Assembly: GCA_963971535.1 (NCBI GenBank)
Contig: OZ020601.1
Span: 18,902,192-18,966,191 of the forward strand
Source: Notolepis coatsorum
Lineage: Eukaryota > Chordata > Actinopteri > Aulopiformes > Paralepididae
DNA: 64,000 nucleotides
Reading direction: 5' to 3'
Shown here: piece by piece, positions 35,060 to 47,709 of the stretch
Position numbering within the stretch: position 1 is the stretch's first letter
Layout: every line of letters starts with the position of its first letter
The notes under the pieces: model-generated
Database searches by the model: none
The model's input: the letters and a program-made list of their open reading frames with translations, nothing else
What the model was told of the DNA's origin: nothing
Translations under genes and position numbers: made by a program

Positions 35060-35927
35060 TACACGATGAGGTAAATACATTTCAGACAGCTAATCTTGAC
35101 GCTGCTATTTTGGTTTTGGGCGATTTCAACAGCGCAAGTCTTAAAAAGGTGTTGCCAAATTACTATCAGCACGTGACCTGTCCCACCAGAGGCAAGAACA
35201 TATTAGACCATGTATACTCGCAATTTAAGAATGGGTACAAGGCACAGGCTCTTAGTCCTTTCGGCAAGTCGGACCACGCCGCCATCTTTCTTTTGCCAAA
35301 GTATAAACAAAGTCTCAAGCGCCCCCTGGTAGTAACGCGAGATGTGCAGCGCTGGTCTGTAGAATCAGAGGGCACACTCCAAGCTGCACTAGAATGCACA
35401 GACTGGAGTGTGTTCCGTGATAACACAGCCAATATTAATGACTACACTGAAACGGTGCTTGACTTTGTCTGTACTCTGGTAGAAGAAACAATCCCCTCTA
35501 CCACAATTAGAGTTTACCCAAATCAAAAGCCCTGGGTAGATAAATCCGTCTGTGAGGCTCTGAAAGTACGCACCTCAGCCTACAATGCCGGGCTTGTGAC
35601 AGGCAACATGAATCACCACAAGGCGGCGAGAGATACAACGTAAGGAGGACAGTAATAGAGGCAAAATGGCGTTACAGGGATAAAATTTAACTTCAGTTTG
35701 AACAGGCTGACTCTAGAGGTATGTGGCAGGGCCTCAGAACGATGACAGATTACAAAGGCACCTCCCTCAAGCTGAACAGTGACATCTCCTTAGCAAATGA
35801 TCTCAATACCTTCTATGCGAGGTTTGAGGCTGTGAATAACAACACCAGCCTACAAACCACTGCAATGGAGGGGGGGGGGGGGGGCACTGCTGATGGAGAC
35901 TCAATGTTCAGGTTAACAACATGAGGT

Positions 35928-36370
35928 GGGGGGGCAGGTGGCGCACGGAGATTACGTTCGTCACCAACACCGGGAGACACTAGGATTCGCCTGTTCGAAT
36001 CCAGCTCCCGGCGTTGCTATCAGCTTGGCTGGCCTCTCACACTGATACAATTGGCTGTATCAGGGGGTGGGAACGCTGAAGGGTGGGTCCTGGGCGTTGT
36101 GGACAGCGACCCCTACAGTTCGGTCGGGGCGCCTGCTCAGCGAGGGTTGGAACTGAGGAGAGATAGTGTGGCCTCCCACACGCTACACTCTCCCCGGTGA
36201 GAACCTGCGCGGCCAGGTTGGCCTGCCCCAGGCTGCACATGCGTCGGAGGAAAGCATGTGACAGTCTCCGGTCTCCCGGACCAACAGTAGGGGAAAGTAC
36301 GCAACAACCAGGAAGGGTGGGATGGGAGAAAAATCGGGAAAAAGGAGGGGAAGAAAGATATAAAAAAAAA
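35928..36370 (+). mobile_element. SINE inserted in the LINE, with 13-bp target duplication
   Basis: Flanked by AACAACATGAGGT at 35915-35927 and 36371-36383. tRNA-like head, body (CCGGTCTCCCGGACC, GACCAACAGTAGGGG) and A-rich tail match 59402-59881. The duplication length fits LINE-machinery retroposition. Confidence 0.88.
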
Positions 36371-37429
36371 AACAACATGAGGTGAGGAGGACCTTTAACA
36401 AAGTGAATATCAGGAAGGCAGCAGGACCGGACGGCATCCCCGGCCGCGTCGTAAAAGTCTGTGCCGACCAACTGGCCCCGGTATTCACTGACATATTTAA
36501 CCTGTCATCCCCACCTGTCTGAAGAAGTCCACCATTATCCCTGTACCCAAAATATCTATGCCCGCTTGCCTCAACGACTACCGCCCTGTAGCTCTCACCT
36601 TCATAGCCATGAAGTGCTTTGAGAAGCTAGTGAAGGGCTACATCTGTTCCTCCCTCCCCATCAACCTGGACCCCTGCAATTTGCATATCGCCCCAACAGG
36701 TCCACGGAGGACGCCATAGCCTATGTGCTGCACACAGCAGCATCACACCTGGACAAGAGGCAGGGAAACTATGTGAGAATGCTGTTCATTGACTACAGCT
36801 CAGCATTCAATACCATAGTCCCCTCCAAACTCATAGCCAAGCTCAGGGACCTGGGCTTGAACTATGACCTCTGCCAGTGGGTCTTGGACTTCCTGACGGG
36901 TAGACCCCAGTTGGTGGGAGCAGGAAACTGCACCTCCTCATCCATCACGCTCAACATAGGGGCCCCCCAGGGCTGTGTTCTGAGTCCCCTCCTCTACTCG
37001 CTGTACACACATGACTGTGTGGCACAGTGGAACAACAACACAATCATCAAATTTGCTGACGACACAGTAGTGGTGGGCCTGATCTCTGCCAACGACGAGA
37101 GGGCCTACCTGGAAGAGGTAAAGAATCTGTTGCAGTGGTGTCAGGAGAACTGCCTCTCCCTGAACGTCAGCAAAACAAAAGATGATTGTGGACTTCAGGA
37201 GGTCGGGGGTCAGGGACTACAGCCCCCTCAGCATCGACGGGGCACCGGTTGAGAGAGTGAACAGTTTCAAGTACCTCGGAGTCCACATATCCGAGGACTT
37301 GACATGGACCACACACATTGACAGTGTTGTGAAGAAGGCACGGCAACGCCTCTACTTCCGCAGGCGCCTAAGGAAGTTCCAAGTCAGTCAGAAGATCCTT
37401 AAGAACTTCTACTCATGCACAATAGAAAG

Positions 37430-39428
37430 CAGTGTTAATTTTGGCAGCTATTTTCATTTTAGTTTTAGTCATGTGTCAAGTGCTCCTTTTTAGTTTTCAT
37501 CATATTTAGTCATCTTCATTTATTTTTCGTTTAGTCAGTTTTAGTCAACAAAATGTCTGAGCATTTTAGTCTTAGTCAGTTTTTGTCTCAATTTTGTCTT
37601 TTTTGTTTTAGTCTAGATTTAGTCGACGAAAACGGATGACATTTTTGTCTATTTTTAGTTCATGGAAAAAAACTTGTCAGAAGTCAGAAATAGTCAACAT
37701 GGAACATTTTCTGATTTAAATTGCGTATTTATTTTTTAACCTATGGGAATCTGAGTCTGCGGCACAAGTGATACACAGGAAGTATGTTGGTGTAGACATG
37801 GTCCAATGTATTGTTGCTCCTACAGTATATGTTGGTGTAGACATGGTCCAATGTATTGTTGCTCCTACAAATATGTTGGTGTAGACATGGTCCAATGTAT
37901 GCATCAAAGAGAGCATTACGGATGTGGTGACGTTGTTTCTGACCAGAGAGACGACGCTGAACTCTGTCTGTCTTCTGTTTGCTGTGTCTTTCCTTTCTCT
38001 CTGCCATGTATGTCCTCTCTCTGCTGTGTCTGTCCTCTCTGTCATGTCTGTCCTCTCTCTCTCTGCTGTGTCTGGCAGCGGTTTATTCTATAACAGGATA
38101 CTGTAAACTAAGTAACCAGAACACACAGTAGTACTAGTAGTAGTACACACTGATTGCAATCTGCTTGCATAAAAACATTATATAAAATCACATTCTGAGG
38201 TCAGTGTTAAAGTGCCACATGGAAGAGGTCTGGTTAGTGGTTAGAGTTAGAGGTGGCCTAGGTCTGGTTAGGGTAACTTAGGGGTAGTTAAGCATTCATT
38301 ATAATTTATTATTATTATTTAGATAGATGGATGTAAAGGGCTAGACCAACTCTTAACCCCTATCCGGACCGAGACCACCTCTAAGTCACAACCCTAACTT
38401 AGAAGTTAAAGTTAGAGGTGGTCTAGGTCTGGTTATGGGGTTAGAGTTAGAGGTGGTCTAGGTCTGGTTATACTGATCCGATACCAGTGCATACATAAAA
38501 AAAAAAAAAAAAAAAATTATATTATATAAATTATAAAACTTTTTTTTCTTTTCTTTTTTACAGCTACTGTTTATACTGTTTTTTGGTAATAACTAGAAAG
38601 TAATGGTATTTATTCAACAACAGGTGATTGTATAGATTAGTATTAGTATCATTAGTTCACCAACGGAATGGTTGTTGGTACATTGGTTCCGCACGGACGT
38701 TACACGTTGTTGCGCACTTCCTATCCAGGCTGCTCTGTTTAGGTTAGCTACTGTAGTAGCAGAGGCTCTGTTGTGATTTTTAATGCAAAATAAATATTCA
38801 ACATTCTCTTTTGAGATTCCGCATCAGACTCATCATTTGGCACTAAAAGCTAAACATTGTCACCGGTATGGCTGTCTGCATTATGTCATTAATTGTGTGC
38901 GAGAGGTCGATCAGTGACCACGTTAGTGTGAGCTAGGTTAGCCACAAGCTAACGCGAGCTAGATGGAAATACAAACAATGTAACGTTACTGGTGAAAAAG
39001 TGATTTACCTTGGAATACTCCTTTGCCAACTTGCTGTACTTTGCTTGCAGGTCTGCAGCTGGATTATGAATAGTCCCAACTTTAGCCAAGGTAACGTTAA
39101 ACTAAAACTAGCTCTTCAGCTAATGCTAATAACAGAGCTCCCCGTCACACTGCTCAACTCGGGACGATGGCATTAAGAAAAGTTATAATTATTTTGTCTC
39201 GTCTTGTTTTAGTCAACAATATCAACATACATGAAGAGAAATTTCGTCCTGGTTTTTGTAAATTAAATTTTTGTGTCCTCAGTTGTGGTCAACGATATTT
39301 AATAAACTATTTAGTCTTGTTAGCGTGACATGGTCTTCAATAACGTGACGTCACGTCTCGTTGTCATGAAAAAAACCTTCGTTGACGAACATCTTTCGTC
39401 ATCAATTTAGTCAACAAAATTAACACTG
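37430..39428. mobile_element. hAT element inserted in the LINE, 8-bp target duplication
   Basis: Ends CAGTGTTAATTTT and AAAATTAACACTG are perfect inverted repeats. The flanks are ATAGAAAG (37422-37429) and ATAGAGAG (39429-39436), one mismatch. Uninterrupted LINE copies read CAATAGAGAGCATCC there, proving the insertion. It contains a triplicated 45-50 base unit (37780-37900, GTAGACATGGTCCAATGTA) and interior sequence shared with the hAT at 53877-54907. No transposase seen. Confidence 0.92.
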
Positions 39429-39958
39429 ATAGAGAGCATCCTGACTGGCAATATCACCTCCTGGTTTGGGAACAGCACCGCACAAGACCGTAGCAGACTA
39501 CAGAGAGTGGCCCGTTCAGCCGAACGCACAATTGGAGGGGGACTTCCCACTCTCCAAGACATTTACAACAAGCGGTGCATGGGTAAGGCTAAGAGAATAA
39601 TCAAAGACTCCAGCCACCCAAACAACTGCCTCTTTGAACTGCTGCGGTCAGGCAAGCGATACCGGAGTCTCATGGCAAGCACAGAGAGACTAAGAAGAAG
39701 CTTCTATCCTCAGGCCATCAGAATGCTAAATGACAATAACACTACATGTAACAACCATCAAATGCACTCACAGCACACACATCCACACGCACAGACTCAC
39801 TTTAAACAAACAACTCACTGCAGCACCCACTTTACACCTAAACACACTTTATATTTATTGGCAAATAATTTGCACTACAACCCATACCTCATTACCCCTT
39901 ACTGTAAATTGTACCTAAATTGTACCTCATCCCATTTCTGCATTGTACTGTATAGTAT

Positions 39959-41878
39959 TGTAGCGTTCGTGGTTTCCAACGTTATAAGATGACTCTCGAG
40001 GCAGGTTGGTGGTTCTCAGTGCAAGTCTTTATTCACAGTTCTCCATTACAGGTTGCGGTATCAGACTCATTGCTACCATTTCCCATGCCCAGAGAGAGTG
40101 CACGCTGGGTGCCCCACCCACTTATACCTCCCCAGGTCAGCCTGTGCACTCTCGACTCTGTCAACCCACGGCTGGCGCGTCCAATAGGGACGCCGCCAGC
40201 GCCGGGATGGCGGAGTGTTGAGTGACAGCTCAACTGACCAACCGACCCAAATCCCCAGGTCGCTAGACTACCCCCTCCCTACTAAGTCTCTCGCCCAGAG
40301 AGACGAACCAAATTCACCCACAGTCAACAAGATTAACCCCCCCAGCAAAGCTAGGGCAGCAGCTAGCCACGCCACGCTTCCGGTGGCTATAGCCTAACCA
40401 CCGGTTACGACGCCACGCTCCTGCTAGCCCGGAAGTGCTCTTATTGGTTACGGGCTGCAACCCTCTCAGTCAGGCCACAGGAGACGACAACCACCAATTA
40501 CTTCGCCCTCCCACAACAGAGACAGTCGCCTATCCACCGGTTACAATGCTAGGTGCAGCTAGCTACACGACGCTACCGGTGGCTACACCTAACCACCGGG
40601 CGACGCTATGCTAACTGCTAGCTCCACTCCAATACCCGCTAACCAGTACTCAAATCCCTGCAATACCCAACACAATACCCCACACCTCAATGAAATCACC
40701 ATTACAAGATTTTACTCTTTTCTTTTTTTCCATTCAGTATAACCCATTCATCCGTCATAGTCTCTGCCGCACCCCAGCGAAGGGTGAGGACACGCCGCTG
40801 TGTCCTGGTGAAGAGGGAGCACTCCCTGCCTCACCGCTGGGTCTTGTTCCGGGGAAAGCACTCTGCTGTACGCGCCAGAGAGTTCCAAGTAACCGTGGCT
40901 CTGCATCCGGCAGAGAGTTCCATGTCCCCATGGCTCTGTACCATGCGGCAATGTCCCCCGGGTCCGGCCTTCCAGGTCATTGGCCAACCCCACCGTGGTG
41001 GCTCCCCGGGTCCTTCGGCGTCGCGTCTTCTCTGCCAGGCCTGCCCTCGTGCCATGGGCGCCGCCATGTTTGTTGACATCCTGGGTCACCTCTGACCTCC
41101 ATCCGGCGGGAACCGGGCCCCCGTGAACCGACAATGGCCCGCCTCGGCCAGCCTATAATTCTGCAAATAGCTTTTTTTACACTCCATGTCCGTGTCACCC
41201 GACCGCTCCTCACGTCTTCCTCTTTTCTCTTCTTAATGTTAACGGCGCCGGCTTCCATTTCTGCCATGCTAAACCTGATGCTAACTGTAAGCTAAGCTAG
41301 GCTCATTAGCTGCCGACGTGCTCTGTTGGTTACCGGCTGCAACCCTCTCTGTCAGGCCCCAGGAGACGACAACCACCAAATACTTATACAAATCCTTTGG
41401 TTCCAGATTGCTCACGTCCTCCTGTTCCCAGACCGACAGAGACGCCCTCCCCCAACAGACAGTCTTGCTTCCCACTAGCTAGCACTAGCCATGTTAGCTC
41501 CCGTTAGCCCTCACTAGCCCACGTTAGTTCATTCTCTACCGACACAATGTCCATACTTCGCCTCAAATCCCACTTCAGACACCAATGTAACATTCGTGGT
41601 TTACAACGTTATAAGATGACTCTCGAGGCAGGTTGGTAGTTCTCAGTGCAAGTCTTTATTCACAGTTCTCCATTACAGGTTGCGGTATCAGACTCATTGC
41701 TACCATTTCCCATGCCCAGAGAGAGTGCACGCTGGGTGCCCCACCCACTTATACCTCCCCAGGTCAGCCCGTGCACTCTCGACTCTGTCAACCCACGGCT
41801 GGCGCGTCCAATAGGGGATGGCGGAGTGTTGAGTGACAGCTCAACTGACCAACCAACCCAAATCCCCAGGTCGCTACA
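39959..41878 (-). mobile_element. Non-autonomous LTR retrotransposon
   Basis: Direct repeats 39959-40267 and 41586-41878 (TGTAGCG/TGTAACA start, GTCGCTACA end) enclose 1.3 kb without a convincing frame. The target duplication is GTAT (39955-39958, 41879-41882). On the minus strand TGGTGTCTGAAGTGGGATTT (41584 down to 41565) sits just after the 5' LTR as a tRNA primer site, and AGTAGGGAGGGGGTAG precedes the 3' LTR as polypurine tract. This sets the orientation and marks it as a TRIM/LARD-type element. The left LTR has a 10-base insertion (ACGCCGCCAG region) relative to the right one. Confidence 0.88.
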
Positions 41879-42399
41879 GTATATAGTATATTGTATTGTA
41901 ACTCAGTTACTTTTCTACTCTGCATTGTACATTGTATATATGTATATATTGAACACTTTTGTCTACGTACTTGACTTCTATTTTATACTTACTATACTTA
42001 TTTTATACTTATAAGATATTCCTTTATTAATCCCCTTGGGGAAATTCCATGGGAAATTATGTATTTTTATCTAGCACAATCTCTGGAGCAAAACAGAAAG
42101 AAGCATTTTATATAAAAGTATTCTGTACTTCTGTGACTGACAACTAATAAAGAAACTTGAAACTTGAAACAAAACTTTTCTAAGTCAAGAAAGGGTTAAT
42201 TAAGGAACCTTAAAGGGATACCTTGCTTACCTGTTTTATGTTGTTTGTCTTGTCTCATCAGCGCTGTGTTTAATAAATTGCCGGTTATTGTTTCTCACTC
42301 TGTTTCTGGTCTACTACTCCTTTTACTGTATATACCACTCCTCCCTCGAACCTAGAACTGGTCCGTGGCGTCTAGCTGTTACTTATAGTGACACAAGTG

Positions 42400-43182
42400 C
42401 TACACAAGCAAAGCGTAGTGGTATGTGATATGAAGCTAGCAAAGCATAGTAGTACATAATGTGATATGAAGCTAGCAAAGCGTAGTGGTACATATGCAGC
42501 TGTGATATGAAGCAAGCAAAGCGTAGTGGTACATATGCAGCTGTGATATGAAGCTAGCAAAGCGTAGTGGTACATATGCCGCTGTGATATGAAGCAAGCA
42601 AAGCGTAGTGGTACATATGCAGCTGTGATATGAAGCTCAAGCTAGCAAAGCATAGTGGTACATACAGCTGTGATATGAAGCTAGTAGGGCTGTCCCCGAC
42701 TAAGGATTTGGATGGTCGACTATGATTGGCCAAAAGTTGCCGTTAGTCGACTATTGGTCAAAAAAAAATCTTTTTTTTACTTATTTTCTTTTTTTACTTT
42801 TTTGTATCATTCCATTTGGGCTGTGGGGAGTGCTTAATGTCTGAAGGAGTCGACTGAAGGCTTCTTGTCCTCTGCAAAAGCATGCAATTGGTCCACTGAT
42901 GGATAGCCTACATCTTGATATTTGTCTAATAGTGTGGGTGAAATCATCTTTCAGTGCCTCTGTGCCTGTTTTCGTAGGCAGTTAGCCTCTGGTATGCGTG
43001 CCATTAGCGTTAGCCACGCTTCTAGGCCTCTTTTCTTTTGGAAAGAAAGATAAAAAAGAAAATTTTATTTTAATTTTTTTATTATATTCGACTAAGAGGT
43101 TGGCCAGTCGACTACGGCTCCTTTCGACCGATAGGGGTCAGCCCTAGAAGCTAGCAAAGCGTAGTGGTACATATACAGCCGG
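42400..43182 (+). repeat. About 40-bp minisatellite, split by a hAT element
   Basis: Units of GCAAAGCGTAGTGGTACATA plus TGCAGCTGTGATATGAAGCTA repeat about seven times to 42684 and resume at 43147-43182 after the hAT insertion at 42685-43146. Confidence 0.9.
42685..43146. mobile_element. hAT MITE in the minisatellite, exact 8-bp duplication
   Basis: Ends TAGGGCTGTCCCC and GGGGTCAGCCCTA (one mismatch). Flanks GAAGCTAG at 42677-42684 and 43147-43154, identical. GTCGACTA words recur in the interior. No coding capacity. Confidence 0.92.
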
Positions 43183-43610
43183 CAGTGATGTACCTGAACA
43201 CGTTCAATGAACGATCCTTCATCCTTCAGTATATTGGGCGAACATGAACTGAACGTACTGTATATCCGCTAAATGAACATAATTGAGAACGCGTTCATTC
43301 TCAGCGCTGTATAACGGCGTTCAAACGTGCGTTCATTCTCACCACTCTATTATAACGACGTTCAAAGATGTGCCAGATTTCATACTGAATGGGCGGCAGC
43401 AAAGCGTTATGGAAATGCCAGTATTCCGATTGCTGTCTGTGGTTCAATAATTTTTACAAATAATAGCTTGCAGCAACGTATTGAAAAAAGAACTAACAAA
43501 ATGGGCCGTTCAATATCTCCTTTATGTTCGAAATGTCAAACAGACCTGGGTACCTACAGTCTATCACTACTTTTGGGAATCTAAGTGTTTATCCAGGTTC
43601 TGGGGCCAAG

Positions 43611-43616
<6 letters not shown>

Positions 43617-43642
<26 letters not shown>

Positions 43643-44130
43643 CACTTTATTAACAGATTGCAGAATGGGTACAGTACAGTACAGCTCAGTCATATATGTT
43701 ATGATGAATTGAAAATGGGGGACCCTGATGCAAACAAGACGAAAGTCTTTCTCTGGTCTGCATCCCCTTAACAATTGTATGTATTGAGCTGTACTGTACT
43801 GTACCCATTCTGCAATCTGTTAATAAACTTCAATCAAACATACAATTGTTAAGGGGATGCAGACCAGAGAAAGACTTTCGTCTTGTTTACATCAGGGTCC
43901 CCCATTTTCAATTAATCATAACATATATGACATACATGACATACAGATAGACAGTACTGCTACATCTATACATTTATGACTAGATTTGCAAATACAGTAC
44001 TGTTTGTGATACAAAAAGATTCCAGAAAAGATAGTATACATTTGACGTAGAAACTGTACATTGGAGGAGGTGGTTGGGTAGGTGGGGGGGTGGGGGGGGA
44101 CTGTACATTGGAGGTGGTTGGGTGGGGGGG
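43617..44130. repeat. Cluster of Repeat A copies in alternating orientation
   Basis: Antisense fragment 43617-43690 with (GATT)n, sense copy 43706-43838, and antisense long copy 43838-44130 with the G-rich extension. The sense and last antisense copies form a hairpin-like pair around 43838. Confidence 0.75.
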
Positions 44131-44170
44131 TGGGGGTGTTGGGTAGGAGGGGTGACACCCTTTACAATTC

Positions 44171-44428
44171 AAACTATTTGATAAACTTCTACTTTCAGCC
44201 CGGAAATGCATTCTGATAAACTGGATTAAGGATAAGCCTCCATTTTTACAAATGTGGTATAGAGAGATCTTCGGTGTGCTACCCCATGAAAGACACTGTG
44301 CAATGCATAGAGGCAACAACGCTTCCTTTCAGGAGGTGTGGGCCCCACTATTAGACTATTTTCCTGCTGAAATTTCTCAGATCCTTCTAAAGGCCCAGTG
44401 CCCCATTGTATGGACAGACCTAGGATAG
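44171..44428 (+). pseudogene. Tx1/L1-type LINE ORF2 C-terminal fragment
   Basis: A frame of 85 codons ending TAG contains LLLSARKCILINWIKDKPP, WYREIFGVLPHERHCAMHRG and FQEVWAPLLDYFP. That is the conserved C-terminal region of L1/Tx1-clade ORF2 proteins. A short 3' UTR with an A-rich end (to about 44770) follows. Confidence 0.75.
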
Positions 44429-44935
44429 GAAAAAATAAATATACTGTATGTATGTCTACATGTGAATGGGCTCGAGGCAAGTGCAATACTGTACAGTGCC
44501 TGTCTTGGTTTGCTTTCCTTTTTGCTTGTTTTTCTTTTTCTTTTGTTTTTGCTTGCTTATGGTGTGGATGATGGCATAGAGATGAACTGGAGGACCCCCC
44601 CCCCCCCTTGTCCCAATGTGTGTTTTTGTAATGTAAGTAACTGTACGTGAAAAATCTATAAAAATACAAATTATTTTGCATTTTGCAAAATACAAATGCA
44701 TTTTGTATGAAAGTATTCTGTACTTCTGTATGACAACTATTAAAGAACTTGAAATTAAAAAAAAAGAACTAAAAAGAACTAAATTAGTTCATTTTTGAAA
44801 CCATGAACTTCAAGTTCAAAATGTTTTATTATGAACTATGAACTGAACTAGTTCATTTTAAAAATTGTGAACTGTGAACTGAACTAGTTCATGTAGAAAG
44901 TGAACTTTCCCAACACTGACAGCCGGGAACTAGTA

Positions 44936-46095
44936 AAGGGTCATCATGACTTATGACATAGTGACACATCTGTTATTTGGCAAACTTTAGACTGTTTGTC
45001 AACATGAACAGAGGACACCAATGAGGAGAGAAATGTTTGCTTAATATCAGCAGACAGAAATGAACCTTGTATCTTTAGGACTACAATGTAAAGCTAGTGA
45101 AATGTTGTAGGTCATTTATCAATGTTTGCGTTTACCAATGCTGCGTAAGTTGAGTTGGCAGTGCTGGTTACGTTGCCAACATTGTGCAACACTGCAGTTC
45201 ATTTAATGTGAGAATGCTTTGCATCTATGACACTGTGTGTCCCAGCTTATGCAATGGGAAGGCTTGCCGTTGCTAGACTGTCTTATTTTTTGTTGAAAGT
45301 CAATACTGGGGTTTTTGTGCCTCTACTTTAATTTCAGATTTGTGTTCAGGTTATACAACATTTCATATTCTGGTTTACTAATTATATGGAAGTATAGGTT
45401 AAGTAGTATAACACAGTAAATACAATTTCTGAAATCTAACATGTGACACATTTTGTACTTGAACTTGATCCAGTGATTGTCTTACACTCCTAGAATGCCT
45501 AGAGTTTGTCCTGAACTTGGTAGATCTGATTATCTGCCCCTACCTCATGGAATACCCTGCAGTAAACTCTGACACTAGACACTGTCTAGACAACCTTGAG
45601 GACCAATCAGGTCACCACAATAAAGTAGTTTTTAATTGTTACCTCTGTTTTTGTTTTTGAAATGTGCTCTTAATTGTTCTTATTGTCTGGTGTTGCTGTA
45701 TTTATTAACACACTATGATATGCATGAATGTTATAACTCGACAATTAATTGAATTACTCTGTATTTTATACCAAGCGTGAAAGATTGAGTCATAACACCA
45801 TGACATGGGAAGTGGATCAATGAAAACAGAGTGAGACAAACCACACAGCTATCTGTTGATTAAGTTTATGGCCCATGCTGTCTTTTATATCTTATGACAA
45901 GCAAATGGTCATCATGACTCATGACATAGTGCATCAAGACCTGACACATAGCACATTTGTTATTTGGCAAACAAACTTTAGACTAGTTGTCGACATTAAC
46001 ACAGGACACCAATGAGGAGAGAAATATTTGCTTAATATCAGCCGTTAAAAATCAACCAGGTATTTAGGCCAACTATGTAAAACTAGTGAAATGTC
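44936..46095 (+). repeat. Direct duplication of about 165 bp, separated by 0.8 kb
   Basis: GTCATCATGACTTATGACATAG through AATGAGGAGAGAAATGTTTGC (44938-45104) recurs at 45906-46091 with scattered differences. The sequence between (45105-45905) has no recognisable gene. Confidence 0.75.
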
Positions 46096-46378
46096 CACTT
46101 CCACAGTAATAGCTTGAGAGTTGTATAATGCTGTCGTGTTTTATGTTTCAGACAATATCTTATCACTTTTAACAGTCAGTGAGAGAGGAATGAAACTGAA
46201 GAAGAAAATGATTGATTGTCTTTTTTTATTCTTATTTAGAATAATTTGCTTATTTTGCACAACAAACATTATAGACATTTGTTTTATTAAAAAGGGGCAT
46301 TCATCATTCTTTTCCATTCAAGCTACACAAAGTCACACAGAGTCTGTCCTTGTGGGTCTCACCCACTCCTGCAATCTT

Positions 46379-46972
46379 CTCTAACCTCTCCCACTGTTGT
46401 CTCAATGCACAGTTTGCACACGTCAACCTTTTCATCACGTAGATCTCATGGATCACCTCTGCTCTAACCTCTCCCTCTGTTGTCTCAATGCACACGTCAA
46501 CCTTTTCATCGTGTAGATCTCATGGATCACCTCTGCTCTAACCTCTCCCTCTGTTGTCTCAATGCACACGTCAACCTTTTCATCGTGTAGATCTCATGGA
46601 TCACCTCTCCTCTAACCTCTCCCTCTGTTGTCTCAATGCACACGTCAACCTTTTCATCACGTAGATCTCATGGATCACCTCTCCTCTAACCTCTCCCTCT
46701 GTTGTCTCAATGCACACGTCAACCTTTTCATCGTGTAGATCTCATGGATCACCTCTCCTCTAACCTCTCCCTCTGTTGTCTCAATGCACACGTCAACCTT
46801 TTCATCACGTAGATCTCATGGATCACCTCTCCTCTAACCTCTCCCTCTGTTGTCTCAATGCACACGTCAACCTTTTCATCGCGTAGATCTCATGGATCAC
46901 CTCTCCTCAAACCTCTCCCTCTGGTGTCTCAATGCACACGTCAACCTTTTCATCTCGTAGATCTCATGGATT
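46379..46972 (+). repeat. 74-bp minisatellite, eight units
   Basis: Each unit has CCTCTCCCTCTGTTGTCTC, AATGCACACGTCAACCTTTT and CGTAGATCTCATGGATCACC. Units vary at one or two positions (CATCGTG, CATCACG, CATCGCG). There are no unique spacers, so it is not a CRISPR array. Confidence 0.95.
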
Positions 46973-47705
46973 ACTTCCATCCATTCTGCCTCCATCTGCA
47001 CCACCTGACTCCTCTTCCTTGTGAGTAATACTGTTTATTTCAATGCCACCCTGTCTCTTTATCACAGGTTGACATGACAGGGCTCCGCATACAACCCCCC
47101 TCCCTAACATTTTAACGTGCATAACTTTTCATTACTCACAACACTACATATTGTTTTGTGGTTACACCTAAAACTGTTGGAATATACCCCCCATTGGACA
47201 AGTAACATTGGAATAACTTAACTACATGCCTTGGATAACTGCATAATTGAGACACAACTATGAACTGCTTGAACTTCCACAGGTGTGCCCAGAACATTTT
47301 GGACATTATTGACTAATTCATACGTGATTGGGCACAGCTGTGGACAAAGAATTGTGTTGGGAGGACCAAACCCCCAGGTTCTACCCCCAGTTATCTGCTA
47401 GTTTCCTATAGGTGTGGGATGAGGTCATGGAGACACACCTATAGGATTTATAATGGGAGCCCACATTCAAGATGGCAGACCTTTACTGGCGGAAGTCTCC
47501 GATGTGTGTACATTGACTCTGGGGAACTGACCAAATTTGCGGGAAAACAGGGGTTACATAAGGTCACATTCCACACATTCCACACGCACCACAAGTGACA
47601 GCGAATCAGAGAACACAGACAATCAGTGACAGGGAAGCAAGTGACAGGTGTCAGAATGGTGGTAGGATTCTCAGGCAACATGCCAGAAAACCCAGAACGT
47701 TACAA
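46973..47705. other. No gene seen
   Basis: Intergenic; no frame, paired repeat or RNA gene recognised. Confidence 0.4.
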
Positions 47706-47709
47706 TTAA

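Larger units (their letters stand above)
35060..42180 (+). mobile_element. Jockey-like LINE with three nested insertions
   Basis: Pieces in order: endonuclease C-terminus 35110-35640 (LGDFNSAS, NILDHVY, GKSDHAAI); linker; SINE 35928-36370; reverse transcriptase 36384-37429 (FAYRPN-type start, [43 protein letters not shown]); hAT 37430-39428; RT C-terminal region 39429-39745 (RSAERTIGGGLPTLQDIYNK); 3' UTR split by an LTR element at 39959-41878; and a 3' end at about 42180 with AATAAAGAAACTTGAAACTTG. 5'-truncated, with several frame breaks (for example at 37190). Confidence 0.88.
43183..44918. mobile_element. hAT element with nested LINE pieces, exact 8-bp duplication
   Basis: Ends CAGTGATGTACCTGAAC and AACTTTCCCAACACTG; flanks ACAGCCGG at 43175-43182 and 44919-44926. 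GAACTAGTTCAT/ATGAACT words fill both subterminal regions. The interior carries Repeat A pieces (43617-44130) and a Tx1-type LINE end (44171-44770). Confidence 0.88.

Noticed and set aside
40690..41134. Overlapping 100-130-codon frames on both strands
   Set aside because: They lie inside the non-autonomous LTR element, have no domain and overlap each other on both strands in GC-rich sequence.
46379..46972. CRISPR-like array
   Set aside because: Repeats are contiguous 74-bp units without unique spacers, in a eukaryotic genome.
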